Part shown: in pieces, positions 1 to 10,928 of the stretch | Position numbering within the stretch: position 1 is the first letter of the stretch | Layout of the letters: each line of letters opens with the position of its first letter | DNA from: Onthophagus taurus | Lineage: Eukaryota > Arthropoda > Insecta > Coleoptera > Scarabaeidae | Length of the DNA stretch: 64,000 bases | Assembly: GCF_036711975.1 (NCBI RefSeq) | Contig: NC_091976.1 | Location: 10,664,001 to 10,728,000, forward strand | Direction of reading: 5' to 3' | The notes under the pieces: model-generated | Told to the model about the DNA's origin: nothing | What the model saw: the letters and a program-made list of their open reading frames with translations, nothing else | Databases searched by the model: none | Made by a program: the position numbers and the translations under genes

Positions 1-272
1 TATTGAGTTCTATAAAAGCTTCCGGTGTACAGTTCAACCCGCAAGGTAATCTCAAAAACTTATAGTACCCAAATCGTGAGCTAAATGGACAAAGATTTCT
101 GGACTCGATGCCAAAAGCCTTTTTTAATGTTCAATACACTAGAGAATTTTTTATTATAAAGCTTTGTATAAATGTCGTCAAATGTAGGGATTAATTAATA
201 TTCTCTCTGGATAACTTTATTGAGTTCATGAGGATCTAAACATAACCTCAGTTTATCACCGTGATTAAGTTT
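1..272 (-). pseudogene. Ty3/gypsy reverse transcriptase remnant
   Basis: The minus strand reads a decayed gypsy-type RT palm: LRLCLDPHELNK, then a stop after QREY, then FDDIY and IKKGFW, all in the expected order for the RICLDP.DLN...DAKKGFW core. Stop codons and lost residues make it non-functional. The upstream part of the gene would continue beyond 272, where a P-like element has inserted. The left side runs off the window. Confidence 0.6.
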
Positions 273-279
273 ATAATAG

Positions 280-3258
280 CACAGATCATACAGATGCGGC
301 ACTCCGAGCGGCACCTTTCATGTTTCAGGAGTGGGGCGGTTGACCTTCATTCTCAGAGCCCTTTAAATAGGTTTATAGAAAAGGCGCCAAATTCAAACAT
401 AAAAATATTTATGAAAGCTAAAATGTACTTAAGTATCTAATATATATTTAATTTATAATAAAATTATGATCAATTAAAATAAAATTATCTCAGAACACTC
501 AAAAACATAACAAATATTAGTGTTTACTATATCATGTTAAAAATAGATAAATAAGAAATAAAAAGCTTAAACTTTCAAAAATTTATTATAAATTCATAAA
601 AATGGTTAACTTCCTATCTTTTTTTGTTTGTGTTTTAAAATCTCTATTTGAGTATTTCATTACATAATAAATTCTTAACCTTATGTATAATTTGATTAAA
701 TAATCCAAAGGGAAATACGGACAGGTGTGAGTAAAATCCCTAATTCCTTTACACAACAAATACAGCGCTTGCCCTACACCTTGTTTAGTGATGTATTTGT
801 CTATGTAAGTAAAAAATATTTTTTCTAAACAATAAATATAATTATAAAAGGATTCATGGGGTATCTTTAACGCTCCAAAGGGATTATACTTGGTTTGATA
901 TGCTTTGTAATACAAAAAAACATTAGAGTCGTTTAAATTTGCATCGGCTACAGCAAAACTTTTGCACACATTACAAGTATGAACATTTAAACAATTGTTA
1001 ATTAAATATCCGACTACATACTTGAAGGTATTTTGCTCTGGTAACGTTTTTTGAGAATATGTTGTGTGATTAATCTGAAAACATTTAACAGGTTTATCAG
1101 TATCAGTAATCGGTGGATAATCTTCGGGTTTATATTGGGCTAAATGTATTAATAGTTTATTGAAGTCTTTGGTGCAGTTCATGTGTTCCGAGTGAAAAAA
1201 AGATAGTAGGAATAATTTTCTGAAGGCTCTTCGAAATTGTATTGGTGTTGGATTTATTGCATTGCCACACTGTTGTCTGATACTACCAAAAAAGTTTTCA
1301 AGGCAATCCTGATTTAAATTTCTAGTATAAATACATTTAGCATTGTACTTATGTTTTAGATGTTTCCATAATTTTAGTAAAGCGTTAATTGTCTAAATGT
1401 TGCTTCGTTAATTTAGGTGCTAAGCGATTTTGTAGTTTACTATCGCTGTTGTAAAAATCCACAATATATTTCCATGATGTTTGATAACCATCCCAGCAAA
1501 ATCTGTTTTTAAGCATCATATTTCTGATAGCTTTAATCATATGTGGGGGATCAAAGTAATAAAATATTTCTTGACCATGAAGTGTTGTTTTAGGATTATC
1601 TGGCGTAACGTTTAATAAAGATGATAATTCCATTAAGTTTGTTCCCATATCTGATATAAGGACTTCAACTTTTAAGCCAATTTTTGTTAATAGGGTTACA
1701 TATTGTGCTAATACAGCTTTAAGATGTTGTGCATCCATGCTTGTATGAATAAATTCATACTCTAAAGGTTGTTTCCATTGACTTAGTACACCTCAAGCCA
1801 TTATAGTAGTGACACAATGGGCCGGCTTGTTGATTCTAATTTTTCCATCAGATTCTAAACCCACAACTTCATCATTACCAAAGTTATAAAATAAATTAAA
1901 TTTTAAGTTCATTTCATCAACACACAGAGCACAGATTTTGTCATTTTCACTCATAGTATTCACTTTAATTTTTAAAATTTCAAACGAAATTGGGTTTACA
2001 CCCTCAACAAGTCTAACTTTGGCCGCATATCTTTCGAGGACTCTCTTGGAAGGTAAAACAAAACTTCTTCTTAGGTATCTGTAACATTTATGTCCCAAAA
2101 AATATAAAGATAGCGCAAATTTCTTGAATTCGTTGGAGTACCGGTGACCGTGACTGTTTTTTGTTGACTGCTCTCCTTGTATTTTGATAAATTTTGACAT
2201 TTCCGGCGTTAAAAATTTGTCACACATATTCTTCCATAAATTAATATCTAGTGGTGGTTTTATAGTATTTTCTTCCAACTCCTGAATTCGTTTTTTTAGA
2301 AAAATGTTTTCTTCTTGAAGATCTTTTATCACTAGTGATAGTTTTCGTTTTCGGGGCGTATCTGTATACAATTTTTTTGATGTTTGTGTCCCCATGGGAG
2401 ACATTGATGGAGACGTATCCGTGGACAGTCCTTTTATTGTTTGTGTCCTCAGAGGAGACATCGGTGAGGACTCAAACGATTCTAATGTTGGGTCTGTGAC
2501 TGGAATTGATACATGAATATTTTGTAAAATTTTTATTTTTTGTGGTGGTTCTAACGCAGGTGTTGATGACGTCGAGCGATCAAGTAATGGTTGAATATAT
2601 ACAGACGGTACAGCTTGAGATAACAGTCGTGTTTTGTCAGGGCCCAAATACATATCGTTACCAAAATGAAGACTACATATGCGATAGGATTTATAAAGTT
2701 TACATGTATCAAATTTCATTAAATCTTGTCGACCACTATTTTTTAGCCATAAATTACATATTTTGTTATCTTTTGGAAATCGAAAAAATTTTATATTCTC
2801 GCTTTTCTTTTTCGCCCTATAAAATGTAGATTTACACCCTATAACTGCAAATTACCCCGTCATTTAATGAATGTATAGATTTCTCTGTGTTGGTTTTTCC
2901 TTCGTCTATTGGTTCCATTAAAACAATGTTTAAATAATAATTACTCAATTAGCTTGTAATGTAAGTAAAACAACACTAAATAAAAACACTGTGAAATAAA
3001 AACGTAATAACGGTCAGAAAGGCAAGGAATTACAAACATGGGATTATTCATCAATTTGAAGTAAACAAAATTACTTGCATGCACACATTTTGAAATCATA
3101 AGTTGTTATTGATCTAGAGATATTGTGGGTCGACCTAATTGTCGGAAGTAGCTGAATATTCATTCGATTGTTTTCGTTGGACCTTTAAATTGGTTTCGTA
3201 CCTGTCTCTGTCTTGAAATGACCCTCTCTTTCTGAGTGCCGCATCTGTATGATCTGTG
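280..3258 (-). mobile_element. P-element-like (THAP) DNA transposon
   Basis: A perfect 25 bp terminal inverted repeat lies at 280-304 (starts CACAGATCATACAG) and 3234-3258. The ends are flanked by the same 7 bp, ATAATAG, at 273-279 and 3259-3265, read as the target-site duplication (P elements usually give 8 bp). The element holds one minus-strand transposase pseudogene. It sits in a gypsy RT remnant. Clean ends with a dead transposase suggest a moderately old insertion that could still be mobilised in trans. Confidence 0.85.
586..2855 (-). pseudogene. THAP-domain P-element-like transposase, broken
   Basis: The N-terminal THAP zinc-finger region reads through FFRFPKD, LWLKNSG and YRICSLHF, probably entering at a splice acceptor near 2855. 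A Ser/Pro/Thr-rich linker and a short coiled coil follow (about 2220-2340). The core contains SDMGTNL and FYYFDPPHMIKAIRN, typical of P/THAP9 transposases. The C-terminal part has YVVGYLIN followed by CNVC. Breaks: an in-frame TGA at about 1790, a stop at 1385 and a frame change before the C-terminal block (586-1182). It would be a DNA-binding transposase if intact. It is not functional as it stands. Confidence 0.8.
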
Positions 3259-3265
3259 ATAATAG

Positions 3266-4022
3266 TGTATAGTAAAATGGTACTTCAACTATATTTTTCA
3301 CATATAGTTGAAGTTTTTAAATTTATACGAGCAAAATCTTGCGGAAATGACAACTAATGTTACCTAATGAGGGTCATAAATAGATTAAATAAATTTAATT
3401 AATTTACAAATAATGGGGTTTTAATACAAAAATTTTTAAAACCAACTAAATTATGTGTAACAAAAAAATTTATATTTTTTTAATTACTGTATATCCATTT
3501 CAAAAAATTATTCTGTTTTCAATGTTAACATGTATCAAATCAAATTATCACTAGCCCTTCACACTAAGTCCTCTTTCGTAAAATCGCGCGAATGGATCAC
3601 ATATGTTGACAACATTTTAAACTAATTTAATATGGGTATATACATACCTAGTCTTTCTTTATTTACGAACTTTTTGCAAACAGCTTGTTTCCACTTGTTT
3701 GAAACAAGAAGAAACAGCCGTATGCGCAAGTCAAAGCAGATACGAGAATAGATGAACACCAACCGACACTCGACGAACGAAGTTTCGGTTTTTACCGAAC
3801 ATTTGGTCGATTTTTGGCCGAAAATCGTATTTTGGCCGAAACTGGCTGAAACCAAAACCGAATCTTCGGTCGGACACTATTACTTACATGTTTTTCTTTT
3901 TGTTTCAGCTTGTGTGCGAACCACATGGATTTATGATGGTCAATCATTGTGCAACTAAAGTGGGGCCATTACGTTGATAGTAAATATTTTGTTTGATATT
4001 CAATGAAACTTCCTTCAGCATC
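3266..4022. other. No gene seen; CCGAA-rich patch
   Basis: No supportable coding region. About 3775-3875 is a degenerate run of CCGAA/TTCGG words that can fold on itself, and this produces spurious short open frames on both strands. The rest is AT-rich unique-looking sequence. Confidence 0.5.
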
Positions 4023-4427
4023 AATTTCGAAAAATGAAAATTGTAGCTGAACGTGACTTTTCCACTGTCACATATGGGTTTTTATCAGACCAACATGCAA
4101 TAATATACACATTTATATTATTTCCACAATATGCTGCTGACATGTCTCAATGATTTCATGTTTGTGAAATATAGTTGGGAACCGGTCTTTTATGGCTGTG
4201 CTATGGATCGATACACAAGTGTTCTGCCAAGAATGATTTCCAGAGAACTTGAATAATTCTTTGTGGAATGCATGTGTATGTGCAACCTGTACATTTTGGG
4301 ATCTGCTTTTTTGGTAATTTGTTTTATTAAAGTTCCCAAAATGTAACTCCTAATACTGAATGTTATGTCCTTATAAGTCTGCTTATTTTTCTGTGTACTG
4401 GATATTATGTAACTGTTCACATAATTC
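4023..4427. repeat. Direct repeat, copy 1
   Basis: This segment and 5206-5557 are diverged direct copies (shared words include AATTTCGAAAAATGAAAA, ATTATTTCCACAATATGCTG and GGAATGCATGTGTATGTGC). Copy 1 carries ~40 extra bases near its right end. No coding potential is convincing. The family is not recognised. Confidence 0.75.
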
Positions 4428-4609
4428 ATCATGTATCATTTTTAAAATTATAACCCAGAACCCAAATATTAATAATAAAAGTTGCACTCAATGTTTTGAA
4501 TGTTAAGAACATCATGTTGCCATCATAGTTGAGTGATGATGCTCAATGTCCATAATGATTGTTCGAAAAGGATTTGTCTTGGCTAAACAGGTTCAGATGA
4601 GATCTTTTC

Positions 4610-4648
4610 GAGATATATTTCAGAATATTAAATTCTGAAATATATCTC
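4610..4648. repeat. Perfect 17 bp-arm hairpin
   Basis: GAGATATATTTCAGAAT is followed by a 5-base loop and its exact reverse complement. It stands alone between the two direct repeats and is not part of a recognised gene. Confidence 0.8.
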
Positions 4649-4759
4649 TATTTATATTCGTGTTCTTGCTTTTTACTTTTTTCTGTAGAGAATCTTGGAT
4701 TACAGCCTGGCACTAGTGGTCTCAGTGGATGCTCAGTATTGGTGTTTTCTTCTCCGACT

Positions 4760-5176
4760 CTATGGATGAGCAATTACTCTCTGAAGAACGTTCTGATACT
4801 TCATACTCACTACTTTCTTCCGTATTTTTGGAATTTTTCGCAAATTAAATTTTGTTATTCCAGTTCTTGTGATTGTGTACAAATCTTGATTATGATCACC
4901 GTGATTATTAACTCCTGACGAAGTATTTGGCAGCGAATTACTAGGCAGTTTAGGTGGATTACGATTATTACTGTCAGTTGTCACCTCGTTACCAACAATA
5001 GAAGCACTTGACCGCTTTTTAGATCCATTATGAGCATTATTAGTACGATCATTTTTATTAATCTGAATCTCAACCGCAGAGGTGCTTGACTGCAAATCAT
5101 TCGGATTCAATTTTGTTTCATTATGATCATTATCAGTTATCATCTTAATGGAAACAGACGAAGTACTTTGCATCAC
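4760..5176 (-). CDS. Hypothetical low-complexity ORF (138 aa)
   Basis: An open frame rich in Asn, Ser, Thr and Asp with a basic C-terminal stretch (KIPKIRKKVV). No domain is recognised. It lies between the two direct-repeat copies. It could be a transposon-derived exon or a chance frame in low-complexity DNA. I favour chance. Confidence 0.2.
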   Translation of the reverse strand: MMQSTSSVSIKMITDNDHNETKLNPNDLQSSTSAVEIQINKNDRTNNAHNGSKKRSSASIVGNEVTTDSNNRNPPKLPSNSLPNTSSGVNNHGDHNQDLYTITRTGITKFNLRKIPKIRKKVVSMKYQNVLQRVIAHP

Positions 5177-5205
5177 TCCAGGCTGCTCAGTAGGTCTATC
5201 AAGTT

Positions 5206-5557
5206 AATTTCGAAAAATGAAAATGATGCTGGACGTAACTTTCCACTGCCATATGAGATTTCTTATCAGACCAACATAAACTTGTATATTATTTCCACAA
5301 TATGCTGCTGACATGTCTCAATGACTTCATATTTGTGAAATATAATTGGGAACCAGTCTTTTATGGCTGTGCTATGGATAGGTACGCAAGTGTTCTACTA
5401 AGAATGATTTCCAGAGAATTTGAATAATTCTTTGTGGAATGCATGTGTATGTGCAACCTGTACATTTTTGGGATCTACTTTTTTTGCTAATTTGTTTTAT
5501 TAAAGTTCCCAAAATGTAACTCCTAATACTGAATGTTATGTAACTGTTCACATAATT
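5206..5557. repeat. Direct repeat, copy 2
   Basis: Second copy of the segment at 4023-4427, same orientation, about 1.2 kb away. Substitutions and small indels separate the copies, so the duplication is not recent. Confidence 0.75.
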
Positions 5558-5613
5558 ACTTTGAATCATTCAAATTAATTCCAGCACAGGTATAACTTAC
5601 ATGTGTGTGATAC

Positions 5614-6078
5614 CGCTCACAGATCCCCGTCGTCACTCCCAAGGTTTATATATTAAAGGTTGTCTAAGTTCATATACTGCAATACTTTTAGTTTAGTTTG
5701 TGGCTGAGGGGCAAGAGCTGGAGTGTTTCGTGTCGTAAGTGACGACGTATTGCGCGCGTAACCTCAGGTTCATGTTTACTGAGAGTTGAAGTGTCTTCTC
5801 TAGTATAACATAAATTAATTACTACTTTACTTTCCCTCAATTATTTTATGATAAGTGAATTTATATCAAAAATTAAGTTGAATTATTTTCCATTTTACTA
5901 CCGCAGTTAATTATATACCACACTCAATACATTAAAATAATTCAATTACATTATTTTAAAAATTGAATTGCTTCGCGGTATTATTTTCTGCCTATGGCGT
6001 AATGCGCAGTATGGTTGCGTACGAACCTAGACAACCTCTTATATATAAACTTTGCGTCACTCCATCTGTAAGGAGCGG
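5614..6078. mobile_element. Foldback element (MITE-like), ~465 bp
   Basis: The ends are imperfect inverted repeats: the left end begins CGCTCACAGAT and contains GTTTATATATTAAAGGTTG, and the right end is the diverged reverse complement ending AGGAGCGG. The interior is non-coding. No target duplication was clear. The superfamily is unknown. Confidence 0.6.
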
Positions 6079-6727
6079 CTCTTACTTTGTTGTGTGGGCG
6101 TGCTAAAGGCGTATGCGACAAGCAGAACCTTGTCACGCCGGCTTGGATTTAGGGAGCAAAGCTAAATGAAATTAAGAAAAATAATAGAAATCAAGTTAAA
6201 TTTAAATACTAAATTTAATGAGTTGAAATCAAACAAAAACAATAGCAAAAGAAATAAAATACAATCTAAAATTAATAAACAGAATTAAAATTGAAATAAA
6301 TTGGATCAAACAAAGTTTAGCTACAAAAATAACTCGAAAACTTTATATTGATTAACAACAAAAGAAATTTTAATCTAGTAATTTTCCTGACTTTACTTGA
6401 AAATCTGTATAAGCAAATTTAATTAAAAACATTAAAAAAAAATCTAAGTTCAACAATTATAAAATGATCAGTTTAATAAAAAGAATAATTCAAAAAGAAT
6501 ATCAAATATTACGTACGTTCATACCAAATCAGAAAAAGTCAAAGCAATTAAAATAAAACATTAACGACTTACCAAGGGTCAAAGCGATCATATTGAGAGG
6601 AGTAACTCGTTAAAAAGTGTAACACTTTAATTTTAATCCGATCGAATAAAAGTGAATTAATAATTATTAATTAAATAACTTACATCAAACTTAAGAATTA
6701 CCGGAGTCTTACTCGGACTTTTCACTA
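6079..6727. other. A-rich stretch without genes
   Basis: Very AT-rich sequence, mostly A-rich runs with short AAATTTAA words. No open frame or structured repeat is supportable. Confidence 0.5.
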
Positions 6728-9066
6728 ACAAGGGAAGTATCAGAACTGTCCCTTACCGATTTTGTTGAAATTTGGTACAGCGATAGTATGGCCAAAAATA
6801 AAGTTTACGTATTTTTTTATACGTGCTAATAAAGCCCCTGGGGCGAGGCTGAAAACGAAAATAGCTATCGAAATGTGGTAAATATAAACTGATATTCATT
6901 TTCAAAGAGCTTTCCATTGATGTATCACACATATATCTGAGGGCTTCAGGAGGTAAACTACCCCTAGTTTTTTGGAATATTTTAAAAACTACCCTGTCGA
7001 TTTTGGCGATATTATGTGTCCTTATAGTACGTTTAAAAATATTAATGACGTGTTTTTTCTTATTTGCCTCTGACCATCCCCTGCAAAGTTAAGGGGTATG
7101 ATAGATAACCCCTTTCCTTAAGAATAATGTGATAAACTGTTACACTGTTGAACAATATTTTGAAGAAAACCATTAATTAGATGTAAATTAAGATTTACGC
7201 AGTAAAATAAACCCTATACGACATTAAGGGGTGGCGGGGGTTAACTACCCTAACCACCCCAAATACATTTTTTTTGCGAAAATTGTTTGTCGATTTTGGA
7301 GCAATTTACCACGCTGATTTTTTTATACGTTAGTACTATTGTAAGAACAAGGGTTAGAAGTTTGGGGTAGAAAATATATTTTCGCTAATAATTTTCATAC
7401 TCCTACAGAAAAAGCTTTTTTATCCTTATTCTATTTAAATAACACAAAAGCTAGGATAATTATATAAATATTTATTAATAATGAGTTAAAAAGCAACTGA
7501 AAAAAATGGTTAAATATCACAAATTGTATTCTACATTGTTAGAATCCTCTGGTACGTTTGGACCGAGGGTAATAAATACAATGTTCAAAGCAGATAACAT
7601 ATTCGTTTTGGCATCAAAGTCTGGTAAACTGACTTCTGCTCATATGAAAAATTGGCTACAAAATGTCTATTTCCCAAACACCGGACCCAAATTATTACTA
7701 TTACTGGATTCTTGGAGTGGCCACTGCCCTGAAATTATTAGTAAAGTAACTCTATCGGATGTTAAGTTTAAATATTTGTCTATACCTGCAGGAACAACAG
7801 GTCAAATTCAACCCTTGGATGTATTTGGTTTTAGAATATGGAATAATTTCATTAGAAGATTAATAATCTGATCAAATTATTCTCTACCAGTACGATGTCA
7901 ATTTGCATCAGCGAGATAATATTTTAAAATTGCAATCCCCAACGCATAACCTGTTGTCTTCCCCACGATTTATTAATGTTTTTAAATACGCGTGGCTTGC
8001 GTCTGGATATATAGAGGAGAGAACAGAACAGTTTGAAAATCTCGTGGAGGTTTGCTTTTCCAATGAAAAAACTACGTGCGATATCTGTGGAGAAATAGCT
8101 GTTATAACTTGTGCATGGTGAAAACAATCGTTGTATTTAAAACATTTTTTCCATGATTTTCATTATTGCCAATACATTAATAAAAAAAGTAAAAAGAAAG
8201 AAATTAAATTAATAATGTAGAATACAATTTGTAATAGTCAACCATTTCTTTGCCAGCTACTTTTTAACTCATTATTAATAAATATTTATATAACTACAAT
8301 AACTTTTGTGTTATTTAAATAAAGTAAATATAAAAAACGTTTTCTGTAGGATTATGAAAATTATTAGCGAAAATATATTTTCTACCCCAAACTTCTAACC
8401 CTTGTTCTTACAATAGTACTAACGTATAAAAAAATCATCGTCGTAAATTGCACCAAAATCGATTTTTTCGCAAAAAAATTTAATTTTTGGGGTGGTTAGG
8501 GTAGTTAACCCCAGCCACCCCTAAATGTCGTATAGGGTTTATTTTACTGCGTAAATCTTAATTTACATCTAATTTATGCTTTTCTTCAAAATATTGTTCA
8601 ACAGTGTAACAGTTTATCACATTATTCTTAAGGAAAGGGGTTATCTATCATACCCCGTAACTTTGCAGGGGATGGTCAGAGGCAAATAAGAAAAAACACG
8701 TCATTAATATTTTTAAACGTACTATAAGGACACATAATATCGCCAAAATCGACAGGGTAGTTTTTGAAATATTCCAAAAAACTAGGGGTAGTTTACCCCC
8801 TGAAGCCCTCAGATATATGTGTGATACATCAATGGAAAGCTCTTTGAAAATGAATATCAGTTTACATTTACCACATTTCGATAGCTAATTTCGTTTTCAG
8901 CCTATAAGCAAATATATATATTTCGCCCCGATTTCCAACCCTTATAACTCGCCCCAGGGGCTTTATTAGCACGTATAAAAAATACGTAAACCTTATTTTT
9001 GGCTATACTATCGCTGTACCAAATTTCAACAAAATCGGTGAGGGACAGTCCTGATACTTCCCTTGT
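6728..9066 (+). mobile_element. DDE transposon with ~0.8 kb terminal inverted repeats
   Basis: The left arm (about 6728-7513) and right arm (about 8236-9066) are near-identical inverted repeats starting ACAAGGGAAGTATCAG. Shared tracts cover the conserved CCCCTGGGGCGAG and TACCCTAACCACCCC blocks. The right arm has an extra ~50 bp piece near 8900-8950. The short interior holds a broken pogo-like transposase. No convincing target duplication was found at the outer ends. Very long inverted arms around a mini-gene are the unusual feature. Confidence 0.75.
7506..8121 (+). pseudogene. DDE_1 (pogo/Tigger-like) transposase C-terminal half
   Basis: The first part (7506-7871) contains LLLLDSWSGH and, 36 residues later, QPLDVFGF. 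These are two catalytic aspartates of the DDE_1 nuclease. After a stop and frame change, 7903-8121 continues with SSPRFINVFKYAW and a terminal CDIC. The N-terminal HTH region and the first catalytic Asp are missing, so the gene is truncated and frameshifted. Its start lies inside the left inverted arm, which suggests an internal deletion derivative. Confidence 0.65.
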
Positions 9067-9139
9067 AAGACTCTTAACCGAAACCGAATAGGGTGCTTCG
9101 CCGAAGAAATTAATTTAAATCCAAACCTGATCTGCACTG

Positions 9140-9415
9140 CCTCAAAAGGCGCTCCTCCTTAAAATTTAAACCTTTACCCCCTGGACTCTCTTTCCTCTAG
9201 GAAAGTCCTGATTGGCCAACACATGGCTCAACCAATTAGAAATTGCAACATCAGCAATTAAACAAAAGAGAGGGAAGGAAAACAAAAGGAAAACGTTTTT
9301 CCCCCTGAACGCTCTTAACTCTAAGAATAATCTTATTGGTCAACGCGTGGTTTAACCAATCAAACAATTACAACTATAACAATTAGACAAAAGAAAAGGA
9401 AGGGAAGGATGAGTC
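9140..9415. repeat. Two-copy imperfect tandem repeat (~120 bp)
   Basis: Two diverged copies of a unit containing CCCCCTG, a CTCTAGGAA/CTCTAAGAA block, ATTGGCCAAC/ATTGGTCAAC, AACCAATTAG/AACCAATCAA, then A/G-rich AAAAGAGAGGGAAGG. Non-coding. It could be LTR or leader material of the neighbouring glycoprotein-bearing remnant. Confidence 0.55.
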
Positions 9416-9863
9416 GAGCAGCGATCCCCCTCTATTTGAGAATGAATAGCAAATATCAATAATTAATTGACAAAATTTGAACAGGTCTGCGGATCTGCGG
9501 GTCTGCGAAAGAACGCTACTATAGTTGCGTTTCTTTTTCAATTCTTATCATGCAATCACCTATTCGTATATTTAGCAAAGGCAACATAGGTGGTTGCCTG
9601 ATCTTATCTGACAACAAAATTAATGGATACAATAATCAATTCTATATTTACTTATAGTCCTTAACTAGCATCACTAAAGGTGAATATTATCACTTCTGAA
9701 AATGACTATCGCGCACTCGAACACTTCGCGAGACTCATCACAACACTCTCCTTGTTTTGTAGATCAGCTGGGCTAGAACCCTCTACTCGGTAGATGTTGA
9801 TGGTCTCATCCATGTTGGTATTTCGGTTACAGACGGATAAAAGGTTTTCTTTGGAGCCATCGT
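9416..9863. other. No gene seen
   Basis: Unique-looking AT-rich sequence downstream (in transcriptional terms) of the minus-strand glycoprotein remnant. Possible 3' flank or LTR of that element, but no paired LTR could be identified. Confidence 0.4.
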
Positions 9864-10928
9864 TTATGGTTCGGACGAAGCATTCGGTATAGTGGGAATC
9901 GCGTCCTCAGGAATAGGTATTAAGGGTACTTCTGGATCAGGGTTGTTCGCCTGTGGTCTATGTTTGTTTAACAACCACATGGTTAAGTTATTCCAGAGAC
10001 TGGCCAGAATAATCAATCCACAACCCATTGTTCGATATAGAGCGTAACCATGTAGTATTACGCTAGCCAACCCTTTTAAGAAACGGAATAGAACTATAAT
10101 TCCAATGAAACCACTGATAGCCATACCCACTGCCGTAAACCAACCCCATAGGTCTGATAGGGTACTTTTCGCACATTTTCGTAACTCACTGGGGTTGAAT
10201 AGATTTACCACGTCTATATTACTCCCATGCGTATCTTTTCCTTGTAACCGTCTAATTAAAATGCTTTGAATCGCGTTTCGTTCGATTCCAAATCGGATTG
10301 CATCTTAGCAAGCGAAACTTCTTTTTTTAAAATGCTGAGAGCAGAAATACGATGTTCCACGCCCACATATTTATCGTTGGTATCTTTTATGGTCACCTGT
10401 GTCACAGGTCCAATCATCGTTAGTAAATTATTTAATATTCTCTCCAGAGGCATTATAAATCTTAAAAGCAATTTCCTCTTCATATTATTATTACTATCAT
10501 TATTATTACCATTATTGTCATTATTATTATTATTATCATCATTATTTTCATCATTATTATCATCATTATTTTAAAAACGCAATCGATTTTTCAAAAAGTC
10601 TTCTGGATAACCAAAATGACACCGCTTAATCGAAAAGAATTCTCTTTCAATCACATCAAACGTCGAAAAGAAAAAGTTATCGAACTCGACGTGACTATAA
10701 ACCAAAAATAAGCGATTGGATTTCAAAAACACCATGAATTAACTCAATCAATAGATTATGGTAATTTCCCAAAAGATGGTGTTGCCTATATTTAGAGACG
10801 GGAAAATTCATCAGATTTAAATGCCCTATAAGATTTAATCCTGGATGGATGGGGCCTCCCGGACCATTTAACGGCAAAGACACCTCAAGGACGGTGCTCA
10901 AGGGTGCTCCAAAACGGAATCGACACAT
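9864..10928 (-). pseudogene. Viral-type envelope glycoprotein remnant (chuvirus-like G suspected)
   Basis: The best-preserved part (9864-10211, 115 aa) has a hydrophobic membrane span (GMAISGFIGIIVLFRFL), then HGYALY, LWNNLTMWLL and a short Pro-rich tail. This resembles the membrane-proximal end of chuvirus-type G proteins captured by insect genomes. Upstream pieces 10256-10483 (HRISALSILKKE) and 10695-10928 (GPGGPIHPGLNLIGHLNL) join only through a frame change near 10268 and an Asn/Asp-coding microsatellite. It is an inactivated fragment. No polymerase or gag was seen nearby. An env from a BEL/Pao or gypsy element is the alternative. Confidence 0.4.
10486..10573. repeat. ATT/ATC trinucleotide microsatellite
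   Basis: About 90 bp of ATT, ATC and related triplets, inside the glycoprotein remnant. It creates Leu-rich frames on one strand and Asn/Asp-rich frames on the other. Confidence 0.9.

Noticed and set aside
10266..10574. Leu/Ser-rich plus-strand membrane protein
   Set aside because: It reads the ATT/ATC microsatellite antisense to the glycoprotein remnant.
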